Of a stretch of 64,000 bases of DNA, positions 20,048 through 28,061 are shown piece after piece (within the stretch, counting starts at the first letter, position 1; every line of letters begins with the position of its first letter). The DNA is from Streptomyces sp. Tue6028 (GTDB lineage Bacteria; Actinomycetota; Actinomycetes; Streptomycetales; Streptomycetaceae). The position numbers and the translations under genes are program-made. The notes under the pieces were generated by a model. It saw only the letters and a program-made list of their open reading frames with translations, ran no database searches and had not been told where the DNA came from. The stretch is from assembly GCF_002300165.1 (NCBI RefSeq), contig NZ_MLCE01000031.1, positions 309,034 to 373,033 on the forward strand, read 5' to 3'.

Positions 20048-20956
20048 TCAGACCTGGGCGCCGGAGAGGCGCTCGACCGAGCGCAGCAGCGCGGAGTGGT
20101 CCAGGCCGCCGTCGCCCTGCGCGCGCAGGCTGGCGACGAGCTGCGCGACCACGCCGCCGACCGGCAGCGCGGCGCCGACGTTGCGGGCGGCGTCCGTGAC
20201 GATGCCCATGTCCTTGTGGTGCAGGTCGATGCGGAAGCCCGGCTTGAAGTCGCGGTTCAGGAAGTTGTCCTTCTTGCGCGTCAGCACGGTGGAGCCGGCG
20301 AGACCGCCGTTGAGGACGTCGAGCGCGGCCCTCAGGTCCACGCCGGACTTCTCCAGGAAGACCACGGCCTCGGCGCACGCCTGGATGTTCACGGCGACGA
20401 TCAGCTGGTTGGCGGCCTTCACGGTCTGGCCCGAGCCGTGCGGACCGCACAGCACGATGGTCTTGCCGAGCGCCTCGAAGATCGGCTCGGCCTGGTCGAA
20501 GTCGGCCTGCTCGCCACCGACCATGATGGACAGCACGGCCTCGATGGCGCCGGCCTCGCCGCCGGACACCGGGGCGTCCAGGACGCGAACGCCCTTGTCC
20601 TTGGCCGCCTTCGCCAGGTCCACGGAGGTCTGCGGGGTGATCGACGACATGTCGATCAGCAGCGCGCCGGACTTCGCGTTCTCCAGGATGCCGTCGGGGC
20701 CGTATGCGATGGCTTCGACCTGCGGGGAGGCGGGCACCATCGTGACCACGACGTCGGCGTCGCGCACGGCCTCGGCGATCGAGCCGGCCACGGTGCCGCC
20801 GGCGGCGGCCAGACGCTCCAGCTTGTCCTGCTCCAGCGTGTAGCCGGTGACCTCGTAGCCGGCCTTGATCAGGTTCTCCGACATGGGCGAGCCCATGATG
20901 CCGAGGCCGATCCAGGCCACCGTCGGGCGGGCGGAGTCTGCGGGGTTGTTGCTCAT
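20048..20956 (-). CDS. garR: 2-hydroxy-3-oxopropionate (tartronate semialdehyde) reductase
   Basis: A 302-aa beta-hydroxyacid dehydrogenase reducing tartronate semialdehyde (made by Gcl) to D-glycerate with NAD(P)H. The N-terminal dinucleotide fold shows 'VAWIGLGIMGSPMSENLIKA'. The substrate-binding 'LDAPVSGGEAGAIEAVLSIM' lies near residue 123, and the catalytic Lys in 'GSGQTVKAANQLIVAVNIQA' near 173. All are hallmarks of GarR/GlxR. It sits 148 bp behind hyi on the same strand, with GAGGCAC before the ATG. Gcl, on the other strand nearby, supplies its substrate. The product glycerate would need a glycerate kinase, which is not in this window. Confidence 0.93.
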   Translation of the reverse strand: MSNNPADSARPTVAWIGLGIMGSPMSENLIKAGYEVTGYTLEQDKLERLAAAGGTVAGSIAEAVRDADVVVTMVPASPQVEAIAYGPDGILENAKSGALLIDMSSITPQTSVDLAKAAKDKGVRVLDAPVSGGEAGAIEAVLSIMVGGEQADFDQAEPIFEALGKTIVLCGPHGSGQTVKAANQLIVAVNIQACAEAVVFLEKSGVDLRAALDVLNGGLAGSTVLTRKKDNFLNRDFKPGFRIDLHHKDMGIVTDAARNVGAALPVGGVVAQLVASLRAQGDGGLDHSALLRSVERLSGAQV

Positions 20957-21104
20957 GAGGGTGCCTCTCTGGCGTCTGTGCTGCGTCTGGGGGTGCCGCA
21001 GGGCGGGCGGCCGCGCCGGTCACGGGTGCCGCGCGGCTGCCGCTGCGAGGTCCGCGCGGCGGGCGGCTGGGTCCGTATGTGCCGTGCGGTGGGGGCGGGG
21101 TCCG

Positions 21105-21944
21105 TCAGCGGGCGGCGCGGGCCTGTGCGGGCAGCCAGTCGAAGGCCTCCGCGCTCGGGCGGTCGCCGGGCTTGTACTCCAGGCCGACCCAGCCCTCGTA
21201 ACCGGCCTTCCTCAACTGGTCGAGGAGGTCCTCCAGCGGGAGGGTCCCGGTGCCCGGGGCGCCGCGGCCGGGGTTGTCGGCGATCTGCACGTGCCCGGTC
21301 CGGTCGCTGTACTCGGCGATCACCTGCGGCAGGTCCTCGCCGTTCATGGACAGGTGGTACAGGTCCATGAGGAACTTGGCGTTGCCGAGGCCCGTCGCCT
21401 CGTTGACCCTGTCGACCACGCCGATGCCGGCCGGTGCGCTGACCAGCGGGTAGGCCGGGGACTCCGGCTGGTTGAGCGTCTCCACGAGGAGGATCGCGCC
21501 GATCCGGTCGGCGGCACGCGCCGCGAGGACCAGGTTCTCCAGCGCGAGGGCGTCCTGCTCGGCGGGGTCCACGCCCTCGACGCGGTTGCCGTACAGCGCG
21601 TTGAGCGCCTTGCAGCCGAGCGACCGGGCGAACTCCGCGGCCACGTCGATGTTGGCGCGGAACTTCTCCGACTCGGACCCGGGGATCGACAGTGCGCCCC
21701 GGTCGGGGCCCGGCAGTTGCCCGGCGTAGAAGTTCAGGCCCGTCAGTTGGACGTCCGCGTCCTCGATCGCCTTCTTCAGGGCGTCGAGCTCGGACTGCTC
21801 GGGGGTGGGGGAGTCGACCCAGGGCCACCACAGCTCGACCGCGGTGAAGCCCGCCGCGGCGGCGGCCGCGGGGCGCTCCAGGAGCGGGAGTTCCGTGAAG
21901 AGGATCGACAGGTTGACGTTGAAGCGCTGGTCTGCGAATCCCAT
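21105..21944 (-). CDS. hyi: Hydroxypyruvate isomerase
   Basis: A 279-aa TIM-barrel (xylose-isomerase-like) protein matching Hyi, which interconverts hydroxypyruvate and tartronate semialdehyde. It starts 'MGFADQRFNVNLSILFTELP', typical of Hyi (RFxANLSxLFTE). Likely metal/catalytic acidic residues are in 'GAILLVETLNQPESPAYPL' (Glu) and 'WVGLEYKPGDRP' (Glu), and 'FLMDLYHLSMNGEDLPQVI' carries the conserved DxYH. The length is slightly above the usual 258-260. It is the first gene of the hyi-garR unit and has the paired AllR-like boxes 30 to 65 bp upstream of its ATG, overlapping the likely promoter, which suits repression. Confidence 0.92.
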   Translation of the reverse strand: MGFADQRFNVNLSILFTELPLLERPAAAAAAGFTAVELWWPWVDSPTPEQSELDALKKAIEDADVQLTGLNFYAGQLPGPDRGALSIPGSESEKFRANIDVAAEFARSLGCKALNALYGNRVEGVDPAEQDALALENLVLAARAADRIGAILLVETLNQPESPAYPLVSAPAGIGVVDRVNEATGLGNAKFLMDLYHLSMNGEDLPQVIAEYSDRTGHVQIADNPGRGAPGTGTLPLEDLLDQLRKAGYEGWVGLEYKPGDRPSAEAFDWLPAQARAAR

Positions 21945-21974
21945 GGGGGTCGGCGCTCCCTTCCGTTGTCGAGA

Positions 21975-22010
21975 TTCCGTATTACGGAAGTTCGTTTCTG
22001 CTTAATGGAA
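21975..22010. promoter_or_regulatory. Paired AllR-like operator boxes upstream of hyi
   Basis: TTCCG-TATTA-CGGAA (21975-21989, perfect arms) and TTCTG-CTTAA-TGGAA (21996-22010, one mismatch per arm), start-to-start 21 bp, immediately upstream of hyi. Confidence 0.72.
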
Positions 22011-22126
22011 GATTGCCGTCGGCCGTCGTGGCTTGTCAAGGGGGTGCCGCAGGAAACCGGCCCGTACGGGGGGCCCGGCGTGGAGGGGGCTGCCGGGTAA
22101 ACCGTGGCGCGCAGTAGGTTGAGCCC

Positions 22127-22378
22127 GTGCGATTGAGAGTGGAGTTCACGACCGAGCCCTTCGACCTCGACGAGGCGCCCCCGCACGCGCTGGTCGCCCG
22201 CGAGGTCATCGAGGCGGCCGAGCTGGACGCCGTGGACGTCGGCCCGTTCGGCAACACCGCGGAGGGCGGTGCGGACGCGGTGCTCACCGCGGTCGACGCA
22301 CTGCTGCGCAAGGCCCTGGGGGCGGGCGCCACCCGGGTCTCGCTCCAGGTGAACGTGGTCGGGGAGGGCGATAAGTGA
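22127..22378 (+). CDS. Thiamine-binding (MTH1187 / DUF77-like) small protein
   Basis: An 83-aa protein of the MTH1187/YkoF-like fold. 'VGPFGNTAEGGADAVLTAVD' and 'GAGATRVSLQVNVVGEG' match the conserved loop and last strand of thiamine-binding DUF77 proteins, which are usually about 100 aa. GTG start at 22127, divergent from hyi by 182 bp. It overlaps the next gene by four bases, so the two form one unit. Gcl needs thiamine diphosphate, which may explain the placement, but a sensing role together with the HTH partner is equally possible. Family assignment is moderate; function is inference. Confidence 0.65.
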   Translation: MRLRVEFTTEPFDLDEAPPHALVAREVIEAAELDAVDVGPFGNTAEGGADAVLTAVDALLRKALGAGATRVSLQVNVVGEGDK

Positions 22379-22743
22379 CCGGTATCGGGGACGACCCCTT
22401 CGTCACGGCGGTCAAGCCGCTGGTCGACGCCATGGGGGGCGAGATGCTGCCGCCCGGCGAGGCCGGGGCCGACGACGTCGTGCTGTCCTGGGAGGGTGCG
22501 GACGTCGTCGCCGTGCGCCTGCCTCAGCTCGCCGACTCGCTGGACCACATCCTGGCCGCCCTGGAGCGCAAGCGGGGTCGGCCGCTGGCCGATCTCGACC
22601 GCAAGGCGAAGCAGGAGGTCGTGCGCATACTGGAAGCGCGCGGAGCATTCTCCGTACGGCACGGCGTGGAGACCGTGGCGAGCGCGCTCGGCGTGAGCCG
22701 GTTCACCGTCTACAACTATCTGAACCGCGAAAAAGGGGCCTGA
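22375..22743 (+). CDS. HTH_22 (DauR/YheO-type) DNA-binding protein
   Basis: A 122-aa protein. The C-terminal half 'LDRKAKQEVVRILEARGAFS' then 'ETVASALGVSRFTVYNYLN' follows the DauR-like HTH_22 pattern (vR.L...GvF...A...vA..LgvS..TvY.YL). The N-terminal 60 residues are short, without the PAS-like YheO domain usual in DauR/YheO relatives. The GTG start overlaps the stop of the thiamine-binding-like gene (GTGA), so both are coupled. A hairpin with a T-run follows, then the uraD promoter with a distinct palindrome. It is a candidate local regulator of purine genes; no experiment known to me addresses it. Confidence 0.68.
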   Translation: MTGIGDDPFVTAVKPLVDAMGGEMLPPGEAGADDVVLSWEGADVVAVRLPQLADSLDHILAALERKRGRPLADLDRKAKQEVVRILEARGAFSVRHGVETVASALGVSRFTVYNYLNREKGA

Positions 22744-22782
22744 CCAGGCACGACGCGGCGAGGGTCGGCTCGCGCGCGAGGC

Positions 22783-22815
22783 ACCGCCGTCCGGACTGCC
22801 GGGCGGCGGTTTTTG
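22783..22815 (+). terminator. Rho-independent terminator with T-run
   Basis: ACCGCCGTCCG (22783-22793) pairs with CGGGCGGCGGT (22800-22810, one G-U pair), six-base loop, followed by TTTTGTT. It lies 40 bp after the HTH gene and ahead of the uraD promoter, so the two units are separately transcribed. Confidence 0.85.
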
Positions 22816-22828
22816 TTACCCGAAGTTT

Positions 22829-22843
22829 TCAACAAAGTGTTGA
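22829..22843. promoter_or_regulatory. Palindrome TCAACA-AAG-TGTTGA upstream of uraD
   Basis: Perfect 6-3-6 palindrome 65 bp before the uraD GTG. The same 15-bp architecture recurs upstream of catalase (19953) and, with mismatches, of malate synthase (44563) and allB (46845). It contains a TTGAC (22840-22844) that could be a -35 element. Confidence 0.6.
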
Positions 22844-22907
22844 CGTGGTGTTTCCGAGGGCGTTAGCTATCCGCAGCCCGTCCAGCACAAGGCCACGGAG
22901 GCTTCCC

Positions 22908-23423
22908 GTGACTTCGAGTACGACACCTGGCGGCCTCGCCCGGTTCAACGCCCTGGAGGAGCACGCGGCCCTCGCTGCACTCCACGAGGTGTGCGCCTCC
23001 ACCGCGTGGGCCCGCATCCTGCTCGCCCGGCGCCCCTACGCCACCACCGACGATCTGCACCTGGCGAGCGACGCCGCCATGGGCGAACTGACCGCCGCGG
23101 ACCTGGCGGAGGCGATGGCGGGACACCCGCCGATCGGGCGCCCGAAGCCGGGGGACCCCACCTCCTCCCGCGAGCAGCGCGGCATGGCCGGCGCCTCCGC
23201 GGAACTCAAGGAGGAGATGCTCGAACTGAACCTGGCCTACCAGGAGAAGTTCGGCCACGTCTTCCTGATCTGCGCCACCGGCCGGACCGGGGAGCAGATG
23301 CGCGACGCGGTCAAGGAACGGATCGGCAACTCGCCCGAGCAGGAGCGGGAGATCGTCCGCTCCGAACTGGGCAAGATCAATTGCATCCGTCTGGCCGGTC
23401 TCGTAGAGGGAGATGAGGCATGA
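22908..23423 (+). CDS. uraD: OHCU decarboxylase (2-oxo-4-hydroxy-4-carboxy-5-ureidoimidazoline decarboxylase)
   Basis: A 171-aa UraD protein that decarboxylates OHCU to S-allantoin, the last step of urate conversion. Seen: 'LARFNALEEHAALAALHEVC' at the start, 'MAGHPPIGRPKPGD' around the active-site His near residue 68, 'SREQRGM', and 'LNLAYQEKFGHVFLICATGR' near 105-124, the most conserved block. The start is the GTG at 22908, with GGAGG seven bases upstream; a longer GTG-started frame from 22845 lacks a ribosome site and overlaps the operator. It overlaps uraH by four bases and begins the uraD-uraH-uricase operon. Confidence 0.93.
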   Translation: MTSSTTPGGLARFNALEEHAALAALHEVCASTAWARILLARRPYATTDDLHLASDAAMGELTAADLAEAMAGHPPIGRPKPGDPTSSREQRGMAGASAELKEEMLELNLAYQEKFGHVFLICATGRTGEQMRDAVKERIGNSPEQEREIVRSELGKINCIRLAGLVEGDEA

Positions 23424-23818
23424 GCACCGACACCACCGCCTCCGTGTCCACGCACATCCTGGACACCAGCGCGGGACGCCCCGCCGAGGGCGTCGCCGTC
23501 CGACTCGCCGCCCGCGCCGGCAGCGAGGCGGACTGGGCAGCGCTCGGCGGCTCCGCGACCGACGCGGACGGCCGGTGCAAGGACCTTCCGGCACTGCCGG
23601 AGGGGACGACCCACGTACGGCTCGACTTCGCCGTCGAGCAGTACTTCGAAAAGAAGCAAGCCGATGCGCAGCAGGACGCCCCCGCGAATCGGGACAGCGG
23701 CGCGCCCGGAGTGTTCTTCCCGGAGGTGGCGATCACCTTCGCCGTCCGGCCGGGCGAGCACTACCACGTACCGCTGCTGCTCAACCCGTTCGGCTACTCC
23801 GTTTACCGAGGGAGCTAG
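23420..23818 (+). CDS. uraH: 5-hydroxyisourate hydrolase (transthyretin-like)
   Basis: A 132-aa transthyretin-family HIU hydrolase turning 5-hydroxyisourate into OHCU. The N-terminal 'VSTHILDTSAGRPAEGVAVR' with its His, the central Arg-containing strand, 'YHVPLLLNPFGYSVYRGS' with His near residue 115, and the C-terminal tetrapeptide YRGS are the family's active-site elements. It is somewhat longer than typical (about 110-120), owing to an insert around 'KKQADAQQDAPANRDSGAPG'. The ATG overlaps the uraD stop (ATGA), and GGGAGATGAGGC precedes it. Uricase follows after five bases. Confidence 0.95.
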   Translation: MSTDTTASVSTHILDTSAGRPAEGVAVRLAARAGSEADWAALGGSATDADGRCKDLPALPEGTTHVRLDFAVEQYFEKKQADAQQDAPANRDSGAPGVFFPEVAITFAVRPGEHYHVPLLLNPFGYSVYRGS

Positions 23819-23823
23819 CAGAC

Positions 23824-24747
23824 ATGCCCACGATTCTGGGACAGAACCAGTACGGCAAGGCCGAGAACCGAGTCGTCAGGATCACCCGCGACGGCGCCAC
23901 GCACCACATCAAGGACCTGAACGTGTCGGTCGCGCTGAGCGGCGACATGGAGGAGGTCCACTACTCGGGCTCCAACGCGAACGTCCTGCCGACGGACACC
24001 ACCAAGAACACGGTGTACGCCTTCGCCAAGGAGTACGGCATCGAGTCCGCCGAGCAGTTCGGCATCCACCTCGCCCGGCACTTCGTCACCAGCCAGGAGC
24101 CGATCAAGCAGGCGCGCATCCGCATCGAGGAGTACGCCTGGGAGCGAATCGAGGCCTCGGACGCGAACTCCAAGTTCATCGGCGCGGACGCGGTCAAGCA
24201 CTCCTTCGTCCGCAAGGGCCAGGAGACCCGCGTCACCCAGATCACCTTCGACGGTGAGAACTGGGAGGTCATCTCCGGGCTGAAGGACCTCGTCGTGATG
24301 AACTCCACGAACTCCGAGTTCTGGGGCTACGTCAAGGACAAGTACACGACGCTCAAGGAGGCCTACGACCGCATCCTGGCCACCCAGGTGTCCGGCCGCT
24401 GGCGCTTCAACTGGAGCGGCGACGAGCAGAAGATGCCCAACTGGGAGAAGTCCTACGACCAGGTGAAGAAGCACATGCTCCAGGCCTTCGCCGAGACGTA
24501 CTCCCTCTCGCTGCAGCAGACGCTGTACCAGATGGGCGCGCGCATCATCAACAACCGCAGTGAGATCGACGAGGTGCGCTTCTCCCTCCCGAACAAGCAC
24601 CACTTCCTCGTCGACCTTGAGCCGTTCGGGCTGGAGAACGACAACGAGGTCTACTTCGCGGCCGATCGCCCGTACGGCCTCATCGAGGCGACCATCCTGC
24701 GTGACGGCTGCGAGCCGCGCATCCCGGTGGACCTCACCAACCTGTAG
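23824..24747 (+). CDS. Urate oxidase (uricase, cofactor-free)
   Basis: A 307-aa tunnelling-fold uricase oxidising urate with O2 to 5-hydroxyisourate and H2O2. It starts 'MPTILGQNQYGKAENRVVRI'. The active-site Lys/Thr region is 'VLPTDTTKNTVYAFAKEYGI' near residue 60, followed by 'FGIHLARHFV'. The C-terminal block 'VRFSLPNKHHFLVDLEPFGL' near 265 carries the conserved Asn-Lys-His. Length is normal (about 300). GAGGGAGC precedes the ATG. It is third in the operon with uraD and uraH, so all three steps from urate to allantoin are cotranscribed. The H2O2 by-product fits with the catalase gene 4 kb away. Confidence 0.96.
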   Translation: MPTILGQNQYGKAENRVVRITRDGATHHIKDLNVSVALSGDMEEVHYSGSNANVLPTDTTKNTVYAFAKEYGIESAEQFGIHLARHFVTSQEPIKQARIRIEEYAWERIEASDANSKFIGADAVKHSFVRKGQETRVTQITFDGENWEVISGLKDLVVMNSTNSEFWGYVKDKYTTLKEAYDRILATQVSGRWRFNWSGDEQKMPNWEKSYDQVKKHMLQAFAETYSLSLQQTLYQMGARIINNRSEIDEVRFSLPNKHHFLVDLEPFGLENDNEVYFAADRPYGLIEATILRDGCEPRIPVDLTNL

Positions 24748-24908
24748 GACTGCTCCGCGGGACTACGTGCCCGATTCCCCGACGCGTGCGCCGGCGTCGA
24801 GTCCCAGGGGAGAGCGGGGGCATCTGCGCAACAACAGCACCACGGATCCGGTCGTCACCCCGCTCGACCCCCGGATCCGTCCACCAATGGGAAGAACGAG
24901 GAACCGCC

Positions 24909-26285
24909 GTGGCAGTCGAGCGCATCGTCATCGAGAACTGCGCCATCGCGACCGTGGACGGAGGCGACACCGAGTACGCCTCGGGCCACATCGTCGTCGC
25001 CGGCAACAGGATCGAGTCGGTCGGCGCGGGCAGGGCCCCCGACGACCTGGAGAACGTGGTACGCCGCATCGACGGCACCGGGCACCTGGCCACGCCCGGC
25101 CTGGTCAACACCCACCACCACTTCTACCAGTGGATCACCCGCGGCCTCGCCACGGACCACAACCTCTTCAACTGGCTCGTCGCGCTGTACCCGACCTGGG
25201 CGCGCATCGACGAGAAGATGGCGTACTCCGCCGCGCAGGGCTCCCTCGCCATGATGGCCCGCGGCGGTGTGACCACCGCCATGGACCACCACTACGTGTA
25301 CCCGAGGGGCTCCGGCGACCTGTCCGGCGCCATCATCCGGGCCGCTCGCGAGACGGGCGTCCGCTTCACCCTCGCCCGCGGCTCCATGGACCGTGGCAAG
25401 TCGGACGGCGGCCTTCCCCCGGACTTCGCCGTCGAGACCCTCGACGGAGCGCTGGCCGCGACCGAGGCGACCATCGACGAGCACCACGACGCCTCCTTCG
25501 ACGCGATGACGCAGATCGCGGTAGCGCCCTGCTCGCCGTTCTCCGTCTCCACCGAACTCCTCAGGCAGGGCGCCGAACTCGCCCGGCGCAAGGGCGTACG
25601 GCTGCACACGCACGGATCGGAGACCGTCGAGGAGGAGCAGTTCTGCAAGGAACTGTTCGGCATGGGCCCGACCGACTACTTCGAGTCCACCGGCTGGCTC
25701 GGCGAGGACGTGTGGATGGCGCACTGCGTCCACATGAACGACTCCGACATCGCCGCCTTCGCCCGTACGAGGACGGGCGTCGCCCACTGCCCGTCCTCCA
25801 ACGCCCGCCTGGCGGCCGGCATCGCCCGCGTCCCCGACATGCTCGCGGCCGGAGTCCCGGTCGGCCTCGGCGTCGACGGAACCGCCTCCAACGAGTCCGG
25901 CGAACTGCACACCGAACTGCGCAACGCTCTGCTCATCAACCGGCTCGGCGCCCACCGCGAGGCCGCCCTGAACGCCCGTCAGGCGCTGCGCCTCGGCACC
26001 TACGGCGGCGCCCAGGTCCTCGGCCGCGCCTCCCAGGTCGGCTCCCTGGAACCGGGCAAGCTCGCCGACCTGGTCCTGTGGAAGCTGGACACCCTGGCCC
26101 ACGCCTCGATCGCCGACCCGGTGACCGCGCTGGTCTTCGGCGCCGCCGCACCGGTCACGCTCTCGCTCGTGAACGGCAGGCCGGTCGTCGAGGACGGCCG
26201 TCTGCTGCACGTCGACGAGGACGCCATCGCCCGCTCCACGCGAGAAGAGGCGCAGCGCCTGGCGGGCATCGCCGGGCGGGAGTGA
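24909..26285 (+). CDS. 8-oxoguanine deaminase (amidohydrolase)
   Basis: A 458-aa metal-dependent amidohydrolase. The HxH metal pair is H69/H71 in 'TPGLVNTHHHFYQWITRG'. Other ligands follow in 'VRLHTHGSETVEEEQFCKEL', 'VWMAHCVHMNDSDIAAF' and 'VGLGVDGTASNESGELHTEL' (Asp). This set matches the subgroup deaminating 8-oxoguanine to urate (about 450 aa); related deaminases act on guanine or atrazine-like rings. It follows uricase by 160 bp on the same strand and would feed urate to it. The GTG at 24909 has GAGGAA upstream. Substrate assignment rests on family resemblance and context. Confidence 0.85.
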   Translation: MAVERIVIENCAIATVDGGDTEYASGHIVVAGNRIESVGAGRAPDDLENVVRRIDGTGHLATPGLVNTHHHFYQWITRGLATDHNLFNWLVALYPTWARIDEKMAYSAAQGSLAMMARGGVTTAMDHHYVYPRGSGDLSGAIIRAARETGVRFTLARGSMDRGKSDGGLPPDFAVETLDGALAATEATIDEHHDASFDAMTQIAVAPCSPFSVSTELLRQGAELARRKGVRLHTHGSETVEEEQFCKELFGMGPTDYFESTGWLGEDVWMAHCVHMNDSDIAAFARTRTGVAHCPSSNARLAAGIARVPDMLAAGVPVGLGVDGTASNESGELHTELRNALLINRLGAHREAALNARQALRLGTYGGAQVLGRASQVGSLEPGKLADLVLWKLDTLAHASIADPVTALVFGAAAPVTLSLVNGRPVVEDGRLLHVDEDAIARSTREEAQRLAGIAGRE

Positions 26286-26558
26286 CGCGCCGGCCCGTGC
26301 GCCGTCCGGCGCGCGGGCCCGGCAACCGGAGATCTCCGGCAGAGGGGGACGGCCCTCTGCCGGTAGCCGTGGACCCGAGCGGGGTCCATGGCGGCCGTGT
26401 CCGGGGCGGGCATGGACGTGCACGCCCCGGAACGGTCCCCGTCCCCAGAAAACGGGTGCCGTTCGCCCCGAACGGATCCGTCCCGGTCCCGCACGACCGC
26501 GCATCACCTCCCTGAAACCCGCGTCAATGCCGACGTGTACCCGACCGGAGGAGCCGCT

Positions 26559-27983
26559 GTGGCCGCTCAGCCCGCGCCCCGCACCGATGCACGACCGACT
26601 GGCCAGTCCAAGCACCCAGTCGACGAGAAACTGCCCGCCCTCAAGATGGCGACCAGCGGCCTCCAGCACGTGGCCGCGATGTACGCGGGAGTTGTCGCCC
26701 CACCGCTGATCGTCGGCGCCGCCGTCGGTCTGTCCGCCACCGAACTGACCTTCCTCACCGGCGCCTGCCTGTTCACCGCGGGCCTCGCCACGTTCCTGCA
26801 GACCCTCGGCTTCTGGAAGATCGGCGCCAGGCTGCCGTTCGTGAACGGCGTCACCTTCGCCGGCGTCGCCCCCATGACCGCCGTCGTCGCGTCCGCCAAG
26901 GACAAGAGCGACGCGCTGCCGATCATCTTCGGCGCGGTCATCGTCGCGGGTGTCCTCGGGTTCGTCGCCGCCCCCTTCTTCAGCAAGGCCGTCCGCTTCT
27001 TTCCGCCCGTCGTCACCGGCAGCGTGATCACCCTGATAGGCGTCTCGCTCCTGCCGGTCGCCTTCGGCTGGGCGCAGGGCCCCGACCCCGCGGCCCACGA
27101 CTACGGCTCGACGACCTACCTCGGCCTCGCCGCCGCCACGCTCGTCGTCGTCCTGCTGCTGCGCCGCTTCACCCGCGGCTTCGTGAAGCAGATCGCGGTG
27201 CTGCTCGGCCTGGTGATCGGCACGCTCGTCGCGATCCCCTTCGGCGTCACGGACTTCGGCCCCGTGGCCGACGCGGACGTGGTCGGCTTCCCGACGCCCT
27301 TCCACTTCGGCGCCCCGCAGTTCCAGCTCGCCGCGATCCTCTCGCTGTGCGTGGTGATGGTGGTGTCCATGACCGAGTCGACCGCGGACATGCTGGCGCT
27401 GGGCGAGATCGTCGAGCGGCCCGCCGACGAGAAGACCATCGCGGCCGGCCTGCGCGCCGACACCCTCGGCTCGGCGCTGAGCCCCCTGTTCAACGGCTTC
27501 ATGTGCAGCGCCTTCGCGCAGAACATCGGTCTGGTCGCGATGACGAGGATCCGCAGCCGGTACGTCGTCGCCACCGGCGGCGGCTTCCTGGTGCTGATGG
27601 GCCTGTGCCCGATGGCCGCGTCGCTCATCGCCGTCGTGCCCCGTCCGGTGCTCGGCGGAGCGGGCGTCGTGCTGTTCGGCTCGGTCGCCGCGAGCGGCAT
27701 CCAGACCCTGGTCCGGGCCGGCCTGGAGAAGGACAACAACGTGCTGATCGTGGCCGTCTCGCTGGCCGTCGGCATCATCCCGATCACCGCGCCGGAGTTC
27801 TACCACGCGTTCCCCGAGACCGCGCGGATCGTACTGGACTCGGGGATCTCGACGGGCTGTGTCACGGCCGTGGTCCTCAACCTGGTCTTCAACCACCTCG
27901 GCAAGGGTGAATGCCACGACGCGGGCGAGGTGACGCACCCGATGGAGGCGGGCGAGGACCTCAAGGCGGTCCCGGCGCACTGA
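26559..27983 (+). CDS. NCS2-family urate/xanthine permease
   Basis: A 474-aa inner-membrane nucleobase:cation symporter-2 (UraA/XanQ/UapA fold, 14 membrane spans in family structures). The NCS2 signature is 'QNIGLVAMTRI' near residue 321 (Q-N-x-G-x4-T-R), the form found in urate/xanthine carriers rather than uracil ones. Family blocks 'GLQHVAAMYAGVVAPPLIVG' at the N-terminus and 'SMTESTADMLALGEIVERP' near 270 agree. GTG start at 26559 with GGAGG seven bases upstream. It ends the first purine block and presumably imports urate or xanthine for uricase. A perfect hairpin follows the stop. Confidence 0.92.
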   Translation: MAAQPAPRTDARPTGQSKHPVDEKLPALKMATSGLQHVAAMYAGVVAPPLIVGAAVGLSATELTFLTGACLFTAGLATFLQTLGFWKIGARLPFVNGVTFAGVAPMTAVVASAKDKSDALPIIFGAVIVAGVLGFVAAPFFSKAVRFFPPVVTGSVITLIGVSLLPVAFGWAQGPDPAAHDYGSTTYLGLAAATLVVVLLLRRFTRGFVKQIAVLLGLVIGTLVAIPFGVTDFGPVADADVVGFPTPFHFGAPQFQLAAILSLCVVMVVSMTESTADMLALGEIVERPADEKTIAAGLRADTLGSALSPLFNGFMCSAFAQNIGLVAMTRIRSRYVVATGGGFLVLMGLCPMAASLIAVVPRPVLGGAGVVLFGSVAASGIQTLVRAGLEKDNNVLIVAVSLAVGIIPITAPEFYHAFPETARIVLDSGISTGCVTAVVLNLVFNHLGKGECHDAGEVTHPMEAGEDLKAVPAH

Positions 27984-28010
27984 CCGGGGCGCACCCGCCC
28001 GGCGGGCCCG

Positions 28011-28047
28011 CCGAGGGCGCGGCACGAGAACCGTGCCGCGCCCTCGG
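28011..28047. terminator. Bidirectional terminator between permease and chitosanase
   Basis: Perfect 16-bp stem (CCGAGGGCGCGGCACG at 28011-28026 with 28032-28047), five-base loop, between convergent genes ending at 27983 and 28062. Confidence 0.85.
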
Positions 28048-28061
28048 CCTTCCCGGACCCG

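Noticed and set aside
24855..28025. Open frame of over 1000 codons on the minus strand
   Set aside because: Antisense to 8-oxoguanine deaminase and the NCS2 permease, both with clear motifs; the minus translation is Gly/Arg/Asp-rich without recognisable features.
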